Shown here one piece after another: positions 6,758 through 13,312 of a stretch of 16,279 nucleotides of DNA. The notes beneath the pieces are model-generated. The model had not been told where the DNA came from. It searched no databases and saw only the letters and a program-made list of their open reading frames with translations. The number at the start of each line of letters is the position of its first letter. Positions within the stretch are counted from its first letter, which is position 1. The position numbers were made by a program, and so were the translations under genes. The stretch comes from ZCTH02-B3 sp036563895 (lineage in GTDB: Bacteria > Bacillota > Bacilli > Paenibacillales > Paenibacillaceae). The stretch lies in NCBI GenBank assembly GCA_036563895.1, contig DATCLN010000029.1:1-16279 (forward strand). The letters are read 5' to 3'.

Positions 6758-6786
6758 AGTATATCCCATCCGGGGCGCCATGGCAA
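6758..6786 (-). promoter_or_regulatory. Promoter of the T-box-cysE-cysS-rlmB-yacP unit
   Basis: Minus-strand -35 TTGCCA (6786-6781), 17-nt spacer, -10 TATACT (6763-6758); start expected near 6751. The -35 lies 4 nt after the gltX stop codon. Position and quality fit the T-box leader that follows. Confidence 0.85.
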
Positions 6787-6790
6787 GAAC

Positions 6791-8260
6791 TCAATATTTC
6801 TCCAGGGCCTTGCCCAGCCGGCGCAGCGTTTCGTCCCGGCCGAGCACCCGGATGCAGCCGGCCAGGTCGGGGCCGTGCGTCTGCCCGGTGAGCGCCACGC
6901 GGATCGGCATGAACAGCGCTTTGCCCTTGGCGCCGGTTTCCGCCTGCACCGCCTTGAACATGGCCTGGATCCGGTCCCTGGTGAATTCCTCCGGCGCGGC
7001 CGCCTCCGCCTGCCGGCGGAACGCCTCCAGCACCGCCGGAACCGTCGGCTCGGCCAGCACGGCGCGGCCCTCCTCGTCGGGCTCCGGCGCCTCGCCGAAA
7101 AACATGTCGGAAAGCGGAACGATTTCCGCCGCGTAGCGCAGGTGGTCGCGAAACAGCTCCACCAGCACCGCGGCCCACTCCAGGTCGGCCTCCGACGGCT
7201 GCTCCGGCAGCCGGCCGGCCGCCTGCAGATGCGGCACGCACATGGCCACGACCCGCTCCGTCGGCGCCGCTTTCAGATAGTGCTGGTTCATCCAGAGAAG
7301 CTTGGCCGAATCGAACACGGCGGGGCTCTTCGACAGCCGGCTCGCGTCGAAGATCTCGATCAGCTCCTCCCGCGAGTAGATCTCCCGCTCCCCTTCCGGT
7401 GACCAGCCGAGCAGGGCGATGAAGTTGAACAGGGCTTCGGGCAGATAGCCCAGCTTGTCGTATTGCTCGATGAACTGGATGATGGATTCGTCACGCTTCG
7501 ACAGCTTTTTGCGCTGCTCGTTGACGATCAGGGTCATGTGGCCGAACTCCGGCGGCGTCCAGCCGAACGCCTCGTAGATCATGAGCTGCCGGGGCGTGTT
7601 GGTGATATGGTCCTCGCCGCGCAGCACGTGGGTGATGCCCATGAGATGGTCGTCCACGACCACGGCGAAATTGTAGGTCGGGATGCCGTCCTTTTTCACG
7701 ATGACAAAATCGCCGAAATCCTCCGAACGGAAGGTGATGGCGCCCCGCACCATGTCCTGGAACGTATAGGTGCGCCCCTCGGGCACGCGGAAACGCACGC
7801 TGGCTTCCCGGCCTTCGGCCGCCAGGCGCGCCTGCTCCTCGGCGGACAGGCCGCGGCACTTGCCGGAATACCGCGGGTTGAGACCTTGCGCGATCTGCTC
7901 CTCGCGTTCCCGTTCCAGTTCTTCTTCCGTGCAATAGCAACGATAGGCCAGGCCCCGGTCGAGCAGATCCTGCCAGTATTTGCGGTAGATGTCCAGACGC
8001 TCCGTCTGCCGGTATGGTCCGCAGGCGCCGGGACGGTCCACGCTTTCGTCCCAGTCCACGCCGAGCCATTTCAGGTAGGCCAGCTGGTTTTCCTCGCCGC
8101 CGGCCACGTTGCGCTTGACATCCGTGTCTTCGATGCGGATGATGAAGTCTCCCCCGTGATGGCGGGCGAACAGGTAATTGAAAATCGCCGTGCGCGCGTT
8201 GCCGATGTGGAGATGTCCCGTCGGACTCGGCGCGTAACGCACGCGAACCTTGCCGCTCAT
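6791..8260 (-). CDS. gltX: Glutamyl-tRNA synthetase
   Basis: Class I synthetase that charges tRNA-Glu, and in Bacilli generally tRNA-Gln as well (non-discriminating; here inferred from lineage). It has 489 residues, a normal bacterial length. RVRYAPSPTGHLHIGNARTA at 5-24 holds the HIGH motif (HIGN 18-21). KLSKRD at 252-257 is the KMSKS equivalent. GEDHITNTPRQ lies at 215-225. The usual E. coli zinc site is incomplete: C108, C110 and C135 are seen, but the fourth ligand is replaced (G137), as in other Bacilli. The ATG at 8260 has GGGAGG 7 nt upstream. It follows ispDF by 48 nt with no promoter visible, so both are probably one transcript. Confidence 0.98.
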   Translation of the reverse strand: MSGKVRVRYAPSPTGHLHIGNARTAIFNYLFARHHGGDFIIRIEDTDVKRNVAGGEENQLAYLKWLGVDWDESVDRPGACGPYRQTERLDIYRKYWQDLLDRGLAYRCYCTEEELEREREEQIAQGLNPRYSGKCRGLSAEEQARLAAEGREASVRFRVPEGRTYTFQDMVRGAITFRSEDFGDFVIVKKDGIPTYNFAVVVDDHLMGITHVLRGEDHITNTPRQLMIYEAFGWTPPEFGHMTLIVNEQRKKLSKRDESIIQFIEQYDKLGYLPEALFNFIALLGWSPEGEREIYSREELIEIFDASRLSKSPAVFDSAKLLWMNQHYLKAAPTERVVAMCVPHLQAAGRLPEQPSEADLEWAAVLVELFRDHLRYAAEIVPLSDMFFGEAPEPDEEGRAVLAEPTVPAVLEAFRRQAEAAAPEEFTRDRIQAMFKAVQAETGAKGKALFMPIRVALTGQTHGPDLAGCIRVLGRDETLRRLGKALEKY

Positions 8261-8308
8261 GGTCCATCCTCCCGTGCGGGCGCCCTTCGCTGGCGCTCTA
8301 TTCCTGCA

Positions 8309-9487
8309 TCATAGCACATCGCCGACAAGGCATACAACCGCCTGGGCGGCGATGCCTTCCCCGCGCCCGGTGAAACCGAGGCGCTCGGAGGTGGTCGCCT
8401 TTACGCTCACCCGTTGCTCGCCGCATTCCAGCACCCGCGCGATGTTGGCGCGCATGGCGGGAATGTGGGGCGCCATTTTCGGCTCCTGGGCGATGATCGT
8501 CGCGTCCACATTGCCCAGCCGGTAACCGCGCTCCCTGGCCAGCGCCCACACCCTGGCGAGCAGCATCATGCTGTCGGCGCCGGCGTAAGCCGGATCGGTG
8601 TCCGGAAAATGCCGCCCGATGTCGCCCAGGGCCAGCGCCCCCAGAATCGCGTCGGCGATGGCGTGCAGCAGCACGTCGGCGTCCGAATGGCCAAGCAGCC
8701 CTTTGCCATGGGGAATGCGCACGCCGCCGATGATGCACGGGCGCCCTTCCGTCAGCCGGTGAACGTCGAATCCCTGCCCGATCCGGACCGCGTCGGGTTT
8801 CCGCACGGACCCGCGCCGCATGAGCAGCCGTTCGGCCAGCTCCAGGTCTTCCGGCGTCGTGATCTTGACGTTGGCGTAGTCGCCTTCCACCACCGCCACC
8901 CGGCGCCCGAGGCGTTCCAGCAGCATCGCGTCGTCCGTGGCCCGGAAACCGTCCGCCAGGGCGAGCCGGTGCGCTTCCGCCAGCTCCTCCCGCCGGAACG
9001 CCTGCGGCGTCTGCACCGCCCACAGCGTCCGGCGATCCGGCGTGGCCACGATCCAGCCGTGCTCGTCCGTCACCTTGATCGTGTCGTGCACCGGCACGGC
9101 CAGGGCGGCCGCCCCGCATTCCTCGGCGGAGCGGCGGCAGGCGTCGATTTTCTCCGGCGTGACCAGCGGCCGGGCCGCGTCGTGGACGAGCACCCCGTCC
9201 GTGTCCAGGGCGGCCAGTCCGGCCCGGACGCTGTCCTGCCGCTCCGCCCCGCCTTCCACGATGGCGCTCACCTTCCGGCACCCCGCCTCCTCGCACACGG
9301 CCGCCGCCCGCTCGCGCTCGCCCGGCGCGGCGACCACCACGACGGATTCCACCGCCGCGCACGCTTCAAACGCCGCCAGAGCATGCGCCAGGATCGGTTT
9401 TCCCCCGAGCGGCAGAAACACCTTGTTTTCGCGCGCCCCCATGCGCCTCCCGCTGCCGGCGGCGACGATCACCGCTCCCCATCTCAT
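8309..9487 (-). CDS. ispDF: Bifunctional IspD-IspF fusion (MEP isoprenoid pathway)
   Basis: One uninterrupted frame of 392 residues joins two enzymes of the methylerythritol phosphate pathway. Residues 1-about 225 are IspD (MEP cytidylyltransferase), with VIVAAGSGRRMGA (7-19), HDAARPLV (102-109), VPVHDTIK (131-138), AVQTPQAFR (157-165) and TTPEDLELAE (210-219). After a linker of about 10 residues, IspF (MEcPP synthase) starts near 234 with VRIGQGFDVHRLTEGRP. Its metal ligands are D241, H243 and H275, and the region KATTSERLGFTGRGEGIA is at 363-380. The ATG at 9487 has GGGG 10 nt upstream. No stop and no convincing internal ribosome site separates the halves. IspD and IspF are usually separate neighbouring genes in Bacilli, while fusions are well known in alpha- and epsilon-proteobacteria. 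Confidence 0.95.
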   Translation of the reverse strand: MRWGAVIVAAGSGRRMGARENKVFLPLGGKPILAHALAAFEACAAVESVVVVAAPGERERAAAVCEEAGCRKVSAIVEGGAERQDSVRAGLAALDTDGVLVHDAARPLVTPEKIDACRRSAEECGAAALAVPVHDTIKVTDEHGWIVATPDRRTLWAVQTPQAFRREELAEAHRLALADGFRATDDAMLLERLGRRVAVVEGDYANVKITTPEDLELAERLLMRRGSVRKPDAVRIGQGFDVHRLTEGRPCIIGGVRIPHGKGLLGHSDADVLLHAIADAILGALALGDIGRHFPDTDPAYAGADSMMLLARVWALARERGYRLGNVDATIIAQEPKMAPHIPAMRANIARVLECGEQRVSVKATTSERLGFTGRGEGIAAQAVVCLVGDVL

Positions 9488-9510
9488 CCGCGGATTTCCC
9501 CTTTCACCCT

Positions 9511-9564
9511 GGCCGGACGAACCGGCCAAACAACGCAAAGGCGGGACCCCTCCGGCATCCCGCC
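9511..9564 (-). promoter_or_regulatory. Two tandem hairpins in the ispDF leader
   Basis: Downstream of the ispDF promoter, the minus strand holds GGCGGGA/TCCCGCC (9564-9540, 7-bp stem, 11-nt loop) followed by TTTGCGTTGTTT, then GGCCGG-TTCGT-CCGGCC (9527-9511). The first resembles a weak intrinsic terminator. Being in the leader, it could attenuate ispDF-gltX or end transcripts from yacL. No known riboswitch or T-box motif was recognised here. Confidence 0.45.
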
Positions 9565-9585
9565 CGCTTATCCAACGCCATTATC

Positions 9586-9614
9586 ATCATAACGCGCCGG
9601 CAGCTTTTTTCCAA
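9586..9614 (-). promoter_or_regulatory. Promoter of ispDF-gltX
   Basis: Minus-strand -35 TTGGAA (9614-9609), 17-nt spacer, -10 TATGAT (9591-9586); start near 9580, leaving a leader of about 90 nt. It lies in the only AT-rich patch between yacL and ispDF. Confidence 0.7.
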
Positions 9615-9650
9615 CCGTTTTCCGAAAGGCGCATTCCGCGGAAAACCGTT
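9613..9650. repeat. Imperfect inverted repeat after yacL
   Basis: Arms of 12 nt (9613-9624 and 9639-9650) match at 11 positions with a 14-nt spacer. There is no T-run on either side in the right place, so it is not a standard terminator. It sits between the yacL stop and the ispDF promoter and touches the -35 box. Confidence 0.4.
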
Positions 9651-9678
9651 TCGCGCCCTCCCCGTCCCTGTACAGGCT

Positions 9679-10776
9679 TCACAGCGCCTTTTCGAACACC
9701 TTCGGCTTGGCGAAGATCATCCGGCCGGCGGAGGTCTGCAGCACGCTGGTGACCAGCACCTCCATCGTCGAGCCGATGAAATCCCGCCCGTTTTCCACCA
9801 CGATCATCGTACCGTCGTCCAGGTAGGCGACCCCCTGGCCGTGCTCCTTGCCGTCCTTGATCACGTGCACCACGATCTCCTCGCCGGGCAGTACCACAGG
9901 CTTGATGGCGTTGGCCAGATCGTTGATGTTGAGCACCGAGACCCCCTGCAGCTCGCACACCTTGTTCAGGTTGAAATCGTTGGTCACCACCTTGCCGCCC
10001 AGCGCCTTGGCCAGCTTGACCAGCCGGCCGTCCACGTCCCCGCCTTCCCTTTCCTCGTTCGGGTCTTCGTAGATCAGGACCTTCACGTCGAGTTCCTTCT
10101 GGATCTTGTTCAGGATGTCCAGGCCCCGCCGGCCGCGGTTGCGCTTGAGCAGGTCGGAGGAGTCGGCGATGTGCTGCAGCTCCTCCAGCACGAATTCCGG
10201 GATGACCAGCGTGCCCTCGATGAACCCGGTTTTGCAAATGTCCGCGATCCGGCCGTCGATGATGACGCTGGTGTCCAAGATTTTATGTTCTCCCGGCCGA
10301 GGCGCCTCTTCCTCCTCATCGGCCGAAGCCCCCCGGCGCGCGAGCAGTTCGGCCAGCTCCTCCTTCTTGCGCCAGGCGATGCGGACGCCCGAATGGACCA
10401 GGATCAGGGCCAAAAGCGCCGCCAAGAGTTCCCCGAAACGGGGGATGTCCGACAGAAAAGGATACGCCAGTGCTCCCGCGGCCAGCCCCAGCATGGCGCC
10501 CGCCGCTCCGGCCAGGAGATCCGGCGCGGGCAGCGACGTCAGCCGGTTGATGCCCTGCGTCAGCCGCGCCGCCACAGGCCCGGCGACGGCGGTGGCCGCC
10601 AGCAGCCCGATCATGGCGCCCAGCGCCGCCGTAAGCATGCCTTCGAATCCGGATGCCGCCGCCGGCGCGCCTCCCATCCAGGCTCCCCGGGCGTCCGTCC
10701 ATCCGGCTCCCCATTCCCGGGCCGCCAGCCATCCGGCCAGAATGCCCGCCATTTGCAAGACGCGTTTTATCAACAT
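9679..10776 (-). CDS. yacL: Membrane-anchored PIN/TRAM-domain protein YacL
   Basis: A 365-residue protein, the same size as B. subtilis YacL (366). The N-terminal third has about four hydrophobic spans (roughly 5-20, 46-66, 86-106, 114-134), followed by a charged linker with EEEE near 154-157. A PIN nuclease-like domain runs from about 165 to 285 with acidic positions D168 (KILDTSVIIDGRIADI), D174, E199 and D267 (VVTNDFNLNKV). A C-terminal TRAM domain (about 290-350) is a likely RNA-binding fold. The true cellular role is not settled; a nuclease is inferred from the fold. The ATG at 10776 has GGGGAG 7 nt upstream. A much longer open frame extends upstream but runs antisense through the divergent gene and is not coding. 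Confidence 0.93.
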   Translation of the reverse strand: MLIKRVLQMAGILAGWLAAREWGAGWTDARGAWMGGAPAAASGFEGMLTAALGAMIGLLAATAVAGPVAARLTQGINRLTSLPAPDLLAGAAGAMLGLAAGALAYPFLSDIPRFGELLAALLALILVHSGVRIAWRKKEELAELLARRGASADEEEEAPRPGEHKILDTSVIIDGRIADICKTGFIEGTLVIPEFVLEELQHIADSSDLLKRNRGRRGLDILNKIQKELDVKVLIYEDPNEEREGGDVDGRLVKLAKALGGKVVTNDFNLNKVCELQGVSVLNINDLANAIKPVVLPGEEIVVHVIKDGKEHGQGVAYLDDGTMIVVENGRDFIGSTMEVLVTSVLQTSAGRMIFAKPKVFEKAL

Positions 10777-10808
10777 GCGATCACTCCCCGCCTTCGCAAA
10801 ATCCGTTA

Positions 10809-10837
10809 ACAGTATGTGCCAAATTCGCCCATGACAA
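10809..10837 (-). promoter_or_regulatory. Possible promoter of yacL
   Basis: Minus-strand TTGTCA (10837-10832), 17-nt spacer, TACTGT (10814-10809). The -35 is good and the -10 is weak. The distance to the yacL ATG (about 30 nt) is reasonable. Confidence 0.4.
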
Positions 10838-10844
10838 ACTTTGC

Positions 10845-10874
10845 TTGGAATTCCGCCCCATTTTCCCTTATAAT
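10845..10874 (+). promoter_or_regulatory. Promoter of the 131-residue divergent gene
   Basis: Plus-strand -35 TTGGAA (10845-10850), 18-nt spacer and consensus -10 TATAAT (10869-10874). The gene starts 52 nt downstream. It lies back to back with the yacL promoter, with only 7 nt between the two -35 boxes. Confidence 0.7.
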
Positions 10875-10926
10875 TGAGAATCGAGAAAAGGTTGTTCCAC
10901 ACACCGAGCGCGGAGGTTGGCAAGGG

Positions 10927-11322
10927 ATGAGCGCAACGAAACTTCAACATTTCCAGCAGCAGGTGTCCGAACTGTTGCTCCGCGATCGCAGCCTGCTGGA
11001 CGCCATGACGAAACTCAGCCAGTCGTCCGCGTCCGTCAACCGGGCGGTGGCCAAAGCCGTCACCGAATGCGGGTGCATCGAGCTGAACGCCCGGCAGCAG
11101 CCGTTCTCGCAAGCGCAGCGGCTGGACGAGGCGCTGCGCCTTTCGAGATCCCACATGTCGGGGCAGCTGTGCGAACATTGCCGGGATTTCGTCCGTTCCG
11201 AGATGGGCAAGACCATCTTCTATTTCGCGGCTCTCTGCAGCCTGCTCGACATCGGCTTCGAGGAAATCGTGGACGAAGAAATCAAAAAATGCGCCACCCT
11301 CGGCCTTTTCAACCTGACCTGA
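10927..11322 (+). CDS. Conserved cysteine-containing small protein of unknown function
   Basis: A 131-residue soluble, mostly helical protein with no signal peptide. It has six cysteines: C48 and C50 (ECGC), C82 and C85 (CEHC), C104 and C122. The two close pairs could bind a metal. The C-terminal part (EMGKTIFYFAALCSLLDIGF, then EEIVDEEIKKCATLGLFN, 92-129) resembles proteins I recall beside yacL/disA in Paenibacillaceae, with a loosely MazG-like helical ending; I cannot name a function. The ATG at 10927 has GGAGG 10 nt upstream; a longer frame from 10816 would start upstream of the predicted promoter and is rejected. It is transcribed alone on the plus strand, divergent from yacL and convergent with pssA, with which it shares a bidirectional terminator. 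It interrupts the minus-strand block without disturbing its frames. Confidence 0.85.
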   Translation: MSATKLQHFQQQVSELLLRDRSLLDAMTKLSQSSASVNRAVAKAVTECGCIELNARQQPFSQAQRLDEALRLSRSHMSGQLCEHCRDFVRSEMGKTIFYFAALCSLLDIGFEEIVDEEIKKCATLGLFNLT

Positions 11323-11354
11323 AGCTTCGAAGGCATGCCCGGCGGCGTGCCGGC

Positions 11355-11410
11355 CAAACAAAAAGGGAGACCCCGCGGATATTCCCGCAGGTTCTCCCTT
11401 TAACTTTTTT
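11355..11410. terminator. Bidirectional intrinsic terminator between the 131-residue gene and pssA
   Basis: Outer stem AAAGGGAGA (11362-11370) with TCTCCCTTT (11393-11401), plus an inner GCGG/CCGC pairing. On the plus strand it is followed by TTTAACTTTTTT (to 11410). On the minus strand it is followed by TTTTTGTTT (down to 11355). It serves both convergent transcripts. Confidence 0.85.
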
Positions 11411-11427
11411 CCGTTCCCCAACCCGCG

Positions 11428-12165
11428 TCAGGCGCTGTGATGTTCCTGCTCCGCCTCTTTCGCGCGGAAACTCCGCCGGCGGACCCGCCGGAACAGGCGC
11501 TTGACGCTCCGCTTGAATCCCCACAGGGCGTAGAGGAGCAGCATCCCCAGGGCCACGTGCGCGATTCCGCGCGGGAACAGCCACGCCAGCGCCGCCGCCC
11601 CGGCGACCACCAGCGGCACCGCCCAGATCGCCGGCTTCGGCAAGCCGAACTTCTTGAAGTTGGGATACCTGGTCGTGCTGATCATCAGGAACGAAAGCGC
11701 CACCATGCTGAGCATGAGCAGCGACACGTCCAGGTCCTCCGCGAACACCGCCAGCGCGGCCAGCACGCCGCCCGCCGCCGGGATGGGCAGTCCGACGAAA
11801 TACCCCGGGATGCCGTCGCGGACATTGTAACGGGCCAGCCGCAGCGCGCCGCAGATCGGGAAGATCGCCGTCACCGTCCACACCAGCGCGGTCGGTTCCA
11901 GCGACGCGAAAGCGGCATGGTACATGATGAACGCGGGTGCGACGCCGAAGGAGACGATGTCGGACAGCGAATCGAGCTCCTTGCCGAACTCGCTCTGGGC
12001 GTTGAGCGCCCGGGCCACGCGGCCGTCCAGGCCGTCCAGCAGCATGGCCAAAAACACCAGCAGAACCGCCTCGGACGCGCGGTCCTGGAAAGCCCAAAGG
12101 ATCGCCAGGATGCCTAGAAACAGATTGCCGATCGTAAACAGGTTGGGAATCGATCTGGCCACCAT
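11428..12165 (-). CDS. pssA: CDP-diacylglycerol-serine O-phosphatidyltransferase
   Basis: Membrane enzyme that makes phosphatidylserine, the precursor of phosphatidylethanolamine, from CDP-diacylglycerol and serine. The CDP-alcohol phosphatidyltransferase signature DGxxARx8Gx3Dx3D is complete at 47-69, with a further D44 in front. The N-terminus RSIPNLFTIGNLFLGILAIL and the hydrophobic spans fit the Gram-positive PssA type; the tail is basic (KRLFRRVRRRSFR). It has 245 residues from the ATG at 12165, which has GGGGTGA just upstream and fits family N-termini. An in-frame ATG at 12192 would add nine residues, but its GGAGG touches the codon. It lies 37 nt or more after disA, apparently in the radA-disA transcript. 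A serine substrate rather than glycerol phosphate is inferred from overall similarity. Confidence 0.92.
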   Translation of the reverse strand: MVARSIPNLFTIGNLFLGILAILWAFQDRASEAVLLVFLAMLLDGLDGRVARALNAQSEFGKELDSLSDIVSFGVAPAFIMYHAAFASLEPTALVWTVTAIFPICGALRLARYNVRDGIPGYFVGLPIPAAGGVLAALAVFAEDLDVSLLMLSMVALSFLMISTTRYPNFKKFGLPKPAIWAVPLVVAGAAALAWLFPRGIAHVALGMLLLYALWGFKRSVKRLFRRVRRRSFRAKEAEQEHHSA

Positions 12166-12229
12166 CGGATTCACCCCGAACTTTCGTCCCATCCTCCGGC
12201 GCAGTGCCGTCTTCTCATTCTAAAACCGT

Positions 12230-13303
12230 TCAAAGATGTCTGTCAATCAAGACTTGCTCGCGGATGCGCCGCAGGCCTTCCCGGATGGAGCGGGCCCGGA
12301 TTTCGCCGATGCCGTCCACGTCGTCCAGTTCTTCGATGGTGGCCGCCATGATTTGCGACAGGGTTCCGAACCGTTCCACCAGATTGTGAATGATCAGGGA
12401 AGGCAGGCGCGGGATTTTGCTGAGCAGCCGGTAGCCCCGGGGCAGGAATCCTTCCTCCGACGCGGCGCCCACCGAGCCGTAGCCCAAGAGGCGCAGCACC
12501 TGCCCCCCGTCGAGCAGCTCTTCGGAGGGCAGCTTTTTCAGGGCCTGCTGGATTTCCCGGATTTTCTCCTCGCTGTTGTCGCGGGCGTAATCCTTGAGCA
12601 GGAGGCGCATTTCCTCCTCCGCGTTGCCGGCCAGCTGCTCCACCTGCATGCCGACCAGCCGGCCCTCGTGGCCAAGCTCCAGCACGTAGCGGCGGATTTC
12701 CCCCTTGATCCGGAGCACCATCTCCAGGCGTTGCAGCACATGGGTCACGTCGTGCATCGTCACCTGTTCCTCGAACTCAAGGGCGGACAGGTTGGTGATG
12801 GACTGCTGGAACGCCGCCTGGTAACGCTCCAGCGTCTGGATGGCCTGGTTGGCCTTCGTCAGGATGACGCCCACATCCCGGAGCGTGTACCGCAGGTTGC
12901 CCTGGTACAGCGTGATGACATTCCGGCGCTGCGAGATGGAGACGACCAGTTTCCCCGTCTGCTTGGCGACCCGCTCCGCGGTCCGGTGCCGGATGCCCGT
13001 TTCCGTGGACGGGATGGACGAGTCGGGAATGAGCTGGGTGTTGGCGTACAAAATCTTTTTCGCGTCGTCGCTCAGGATGATCGCCCCGTCCATTTTGGCC
13101 AGCTCGTACAAAATGTTCGGGCTGAAATCGCAGCCGATGGCGAATCCCCCGTCCACCAGCGCCATCACTTCCGGCCCGCCGCCGACGACGATGAGCGCCC
13201 CCGTCTTGGCGCGCAGGATGTTTTCCAGCGCTTCCCGGAACGGCGTTCCCGGGGCAACCATCGGCAGCAGCTGGTGCATCAGATCTTCTTCCCTTTCCCT
13301 CAT
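12230..13303 (-). CDS. disA: DNA integrity scanning diadenylate cyclase DisA
   Basis: Makes cyclic di-AMP from two ATP and stops when bound to branched DNA, which in Bacillus delays sporulation under DNA damage. It has 357 residues (about 360 in B. subtilis). The N-terminal DAC domain has DGA at 72-74 (ELAKMDGAIILSD) and RHR at 105-107 (TGIRHRTAERVAKQ). A helical spine follows (about 145-290), then a C-terminal helix-hairpin-helix DNA-binding part (ELDDVDGIGEIRARSIREGL). The ATG at 13303 has GGGGTGA 9 nt upstream, overlapping the radA stop; the 9-nt gap shows a shared transcript. RadA directly inhibits DisA in B. subtilis, so the gene pairing is functional. Confidence 0.97.
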   Translation of the reverse strand: MREREEDLMHQLLPMVAPGTPFREALENILRAKTGALIVVGGGPEVMALVDGGFAIGCDFSPNILYELAKMDGAIILSDDAKKILYANTQLIPDSSIPSTETGIRHRTAERVAKQTGKLVVSISQRRNVITLYQGNLRYTLRDVGVILTKANQAIQTLERYQAAFQQSITNLSALEFEEQVTMHDVTHVLQRLEMVLRIKGEIRRYVLELGHEGRLVGMQVEQLAGNAEEEMRLLLKDYARDNSEEKIREIQQALKKLPSEELLDGGQVLRLLGYGSVGAASEEGFLPRGYRLLSKIPRLPSLIIHNLVERFGTLSQIMAATIEELDDVDGIGEIRARSIREGLRRIREQVLIDRHL

Positions 13304-13312
13304 CGCAAGAAG

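Noticed and set aside
8790..8835. Separate ispF start inside the fused gene (in-frame ATG at codon 223 of ispDF)
   Set aside because: There is no ribosome site at the right distance; the nearest GGAG is about 18 nt upstream, so independent translation of IspF is not supported.
9613..9650. Inverted repeat after yacL as its terminator
   Set aside because: It has no T-run following on the minus strand; the sequence after the repeat is A-rich instead. It is kept only as a repeat.
10777..11421. Upstream extension that would give YacL 580 residues
   Set aside because: The extension is antisense to the 131-residue gene and crosses its promoter; the ATG at 10776 has a ribosome site and yields the family length.
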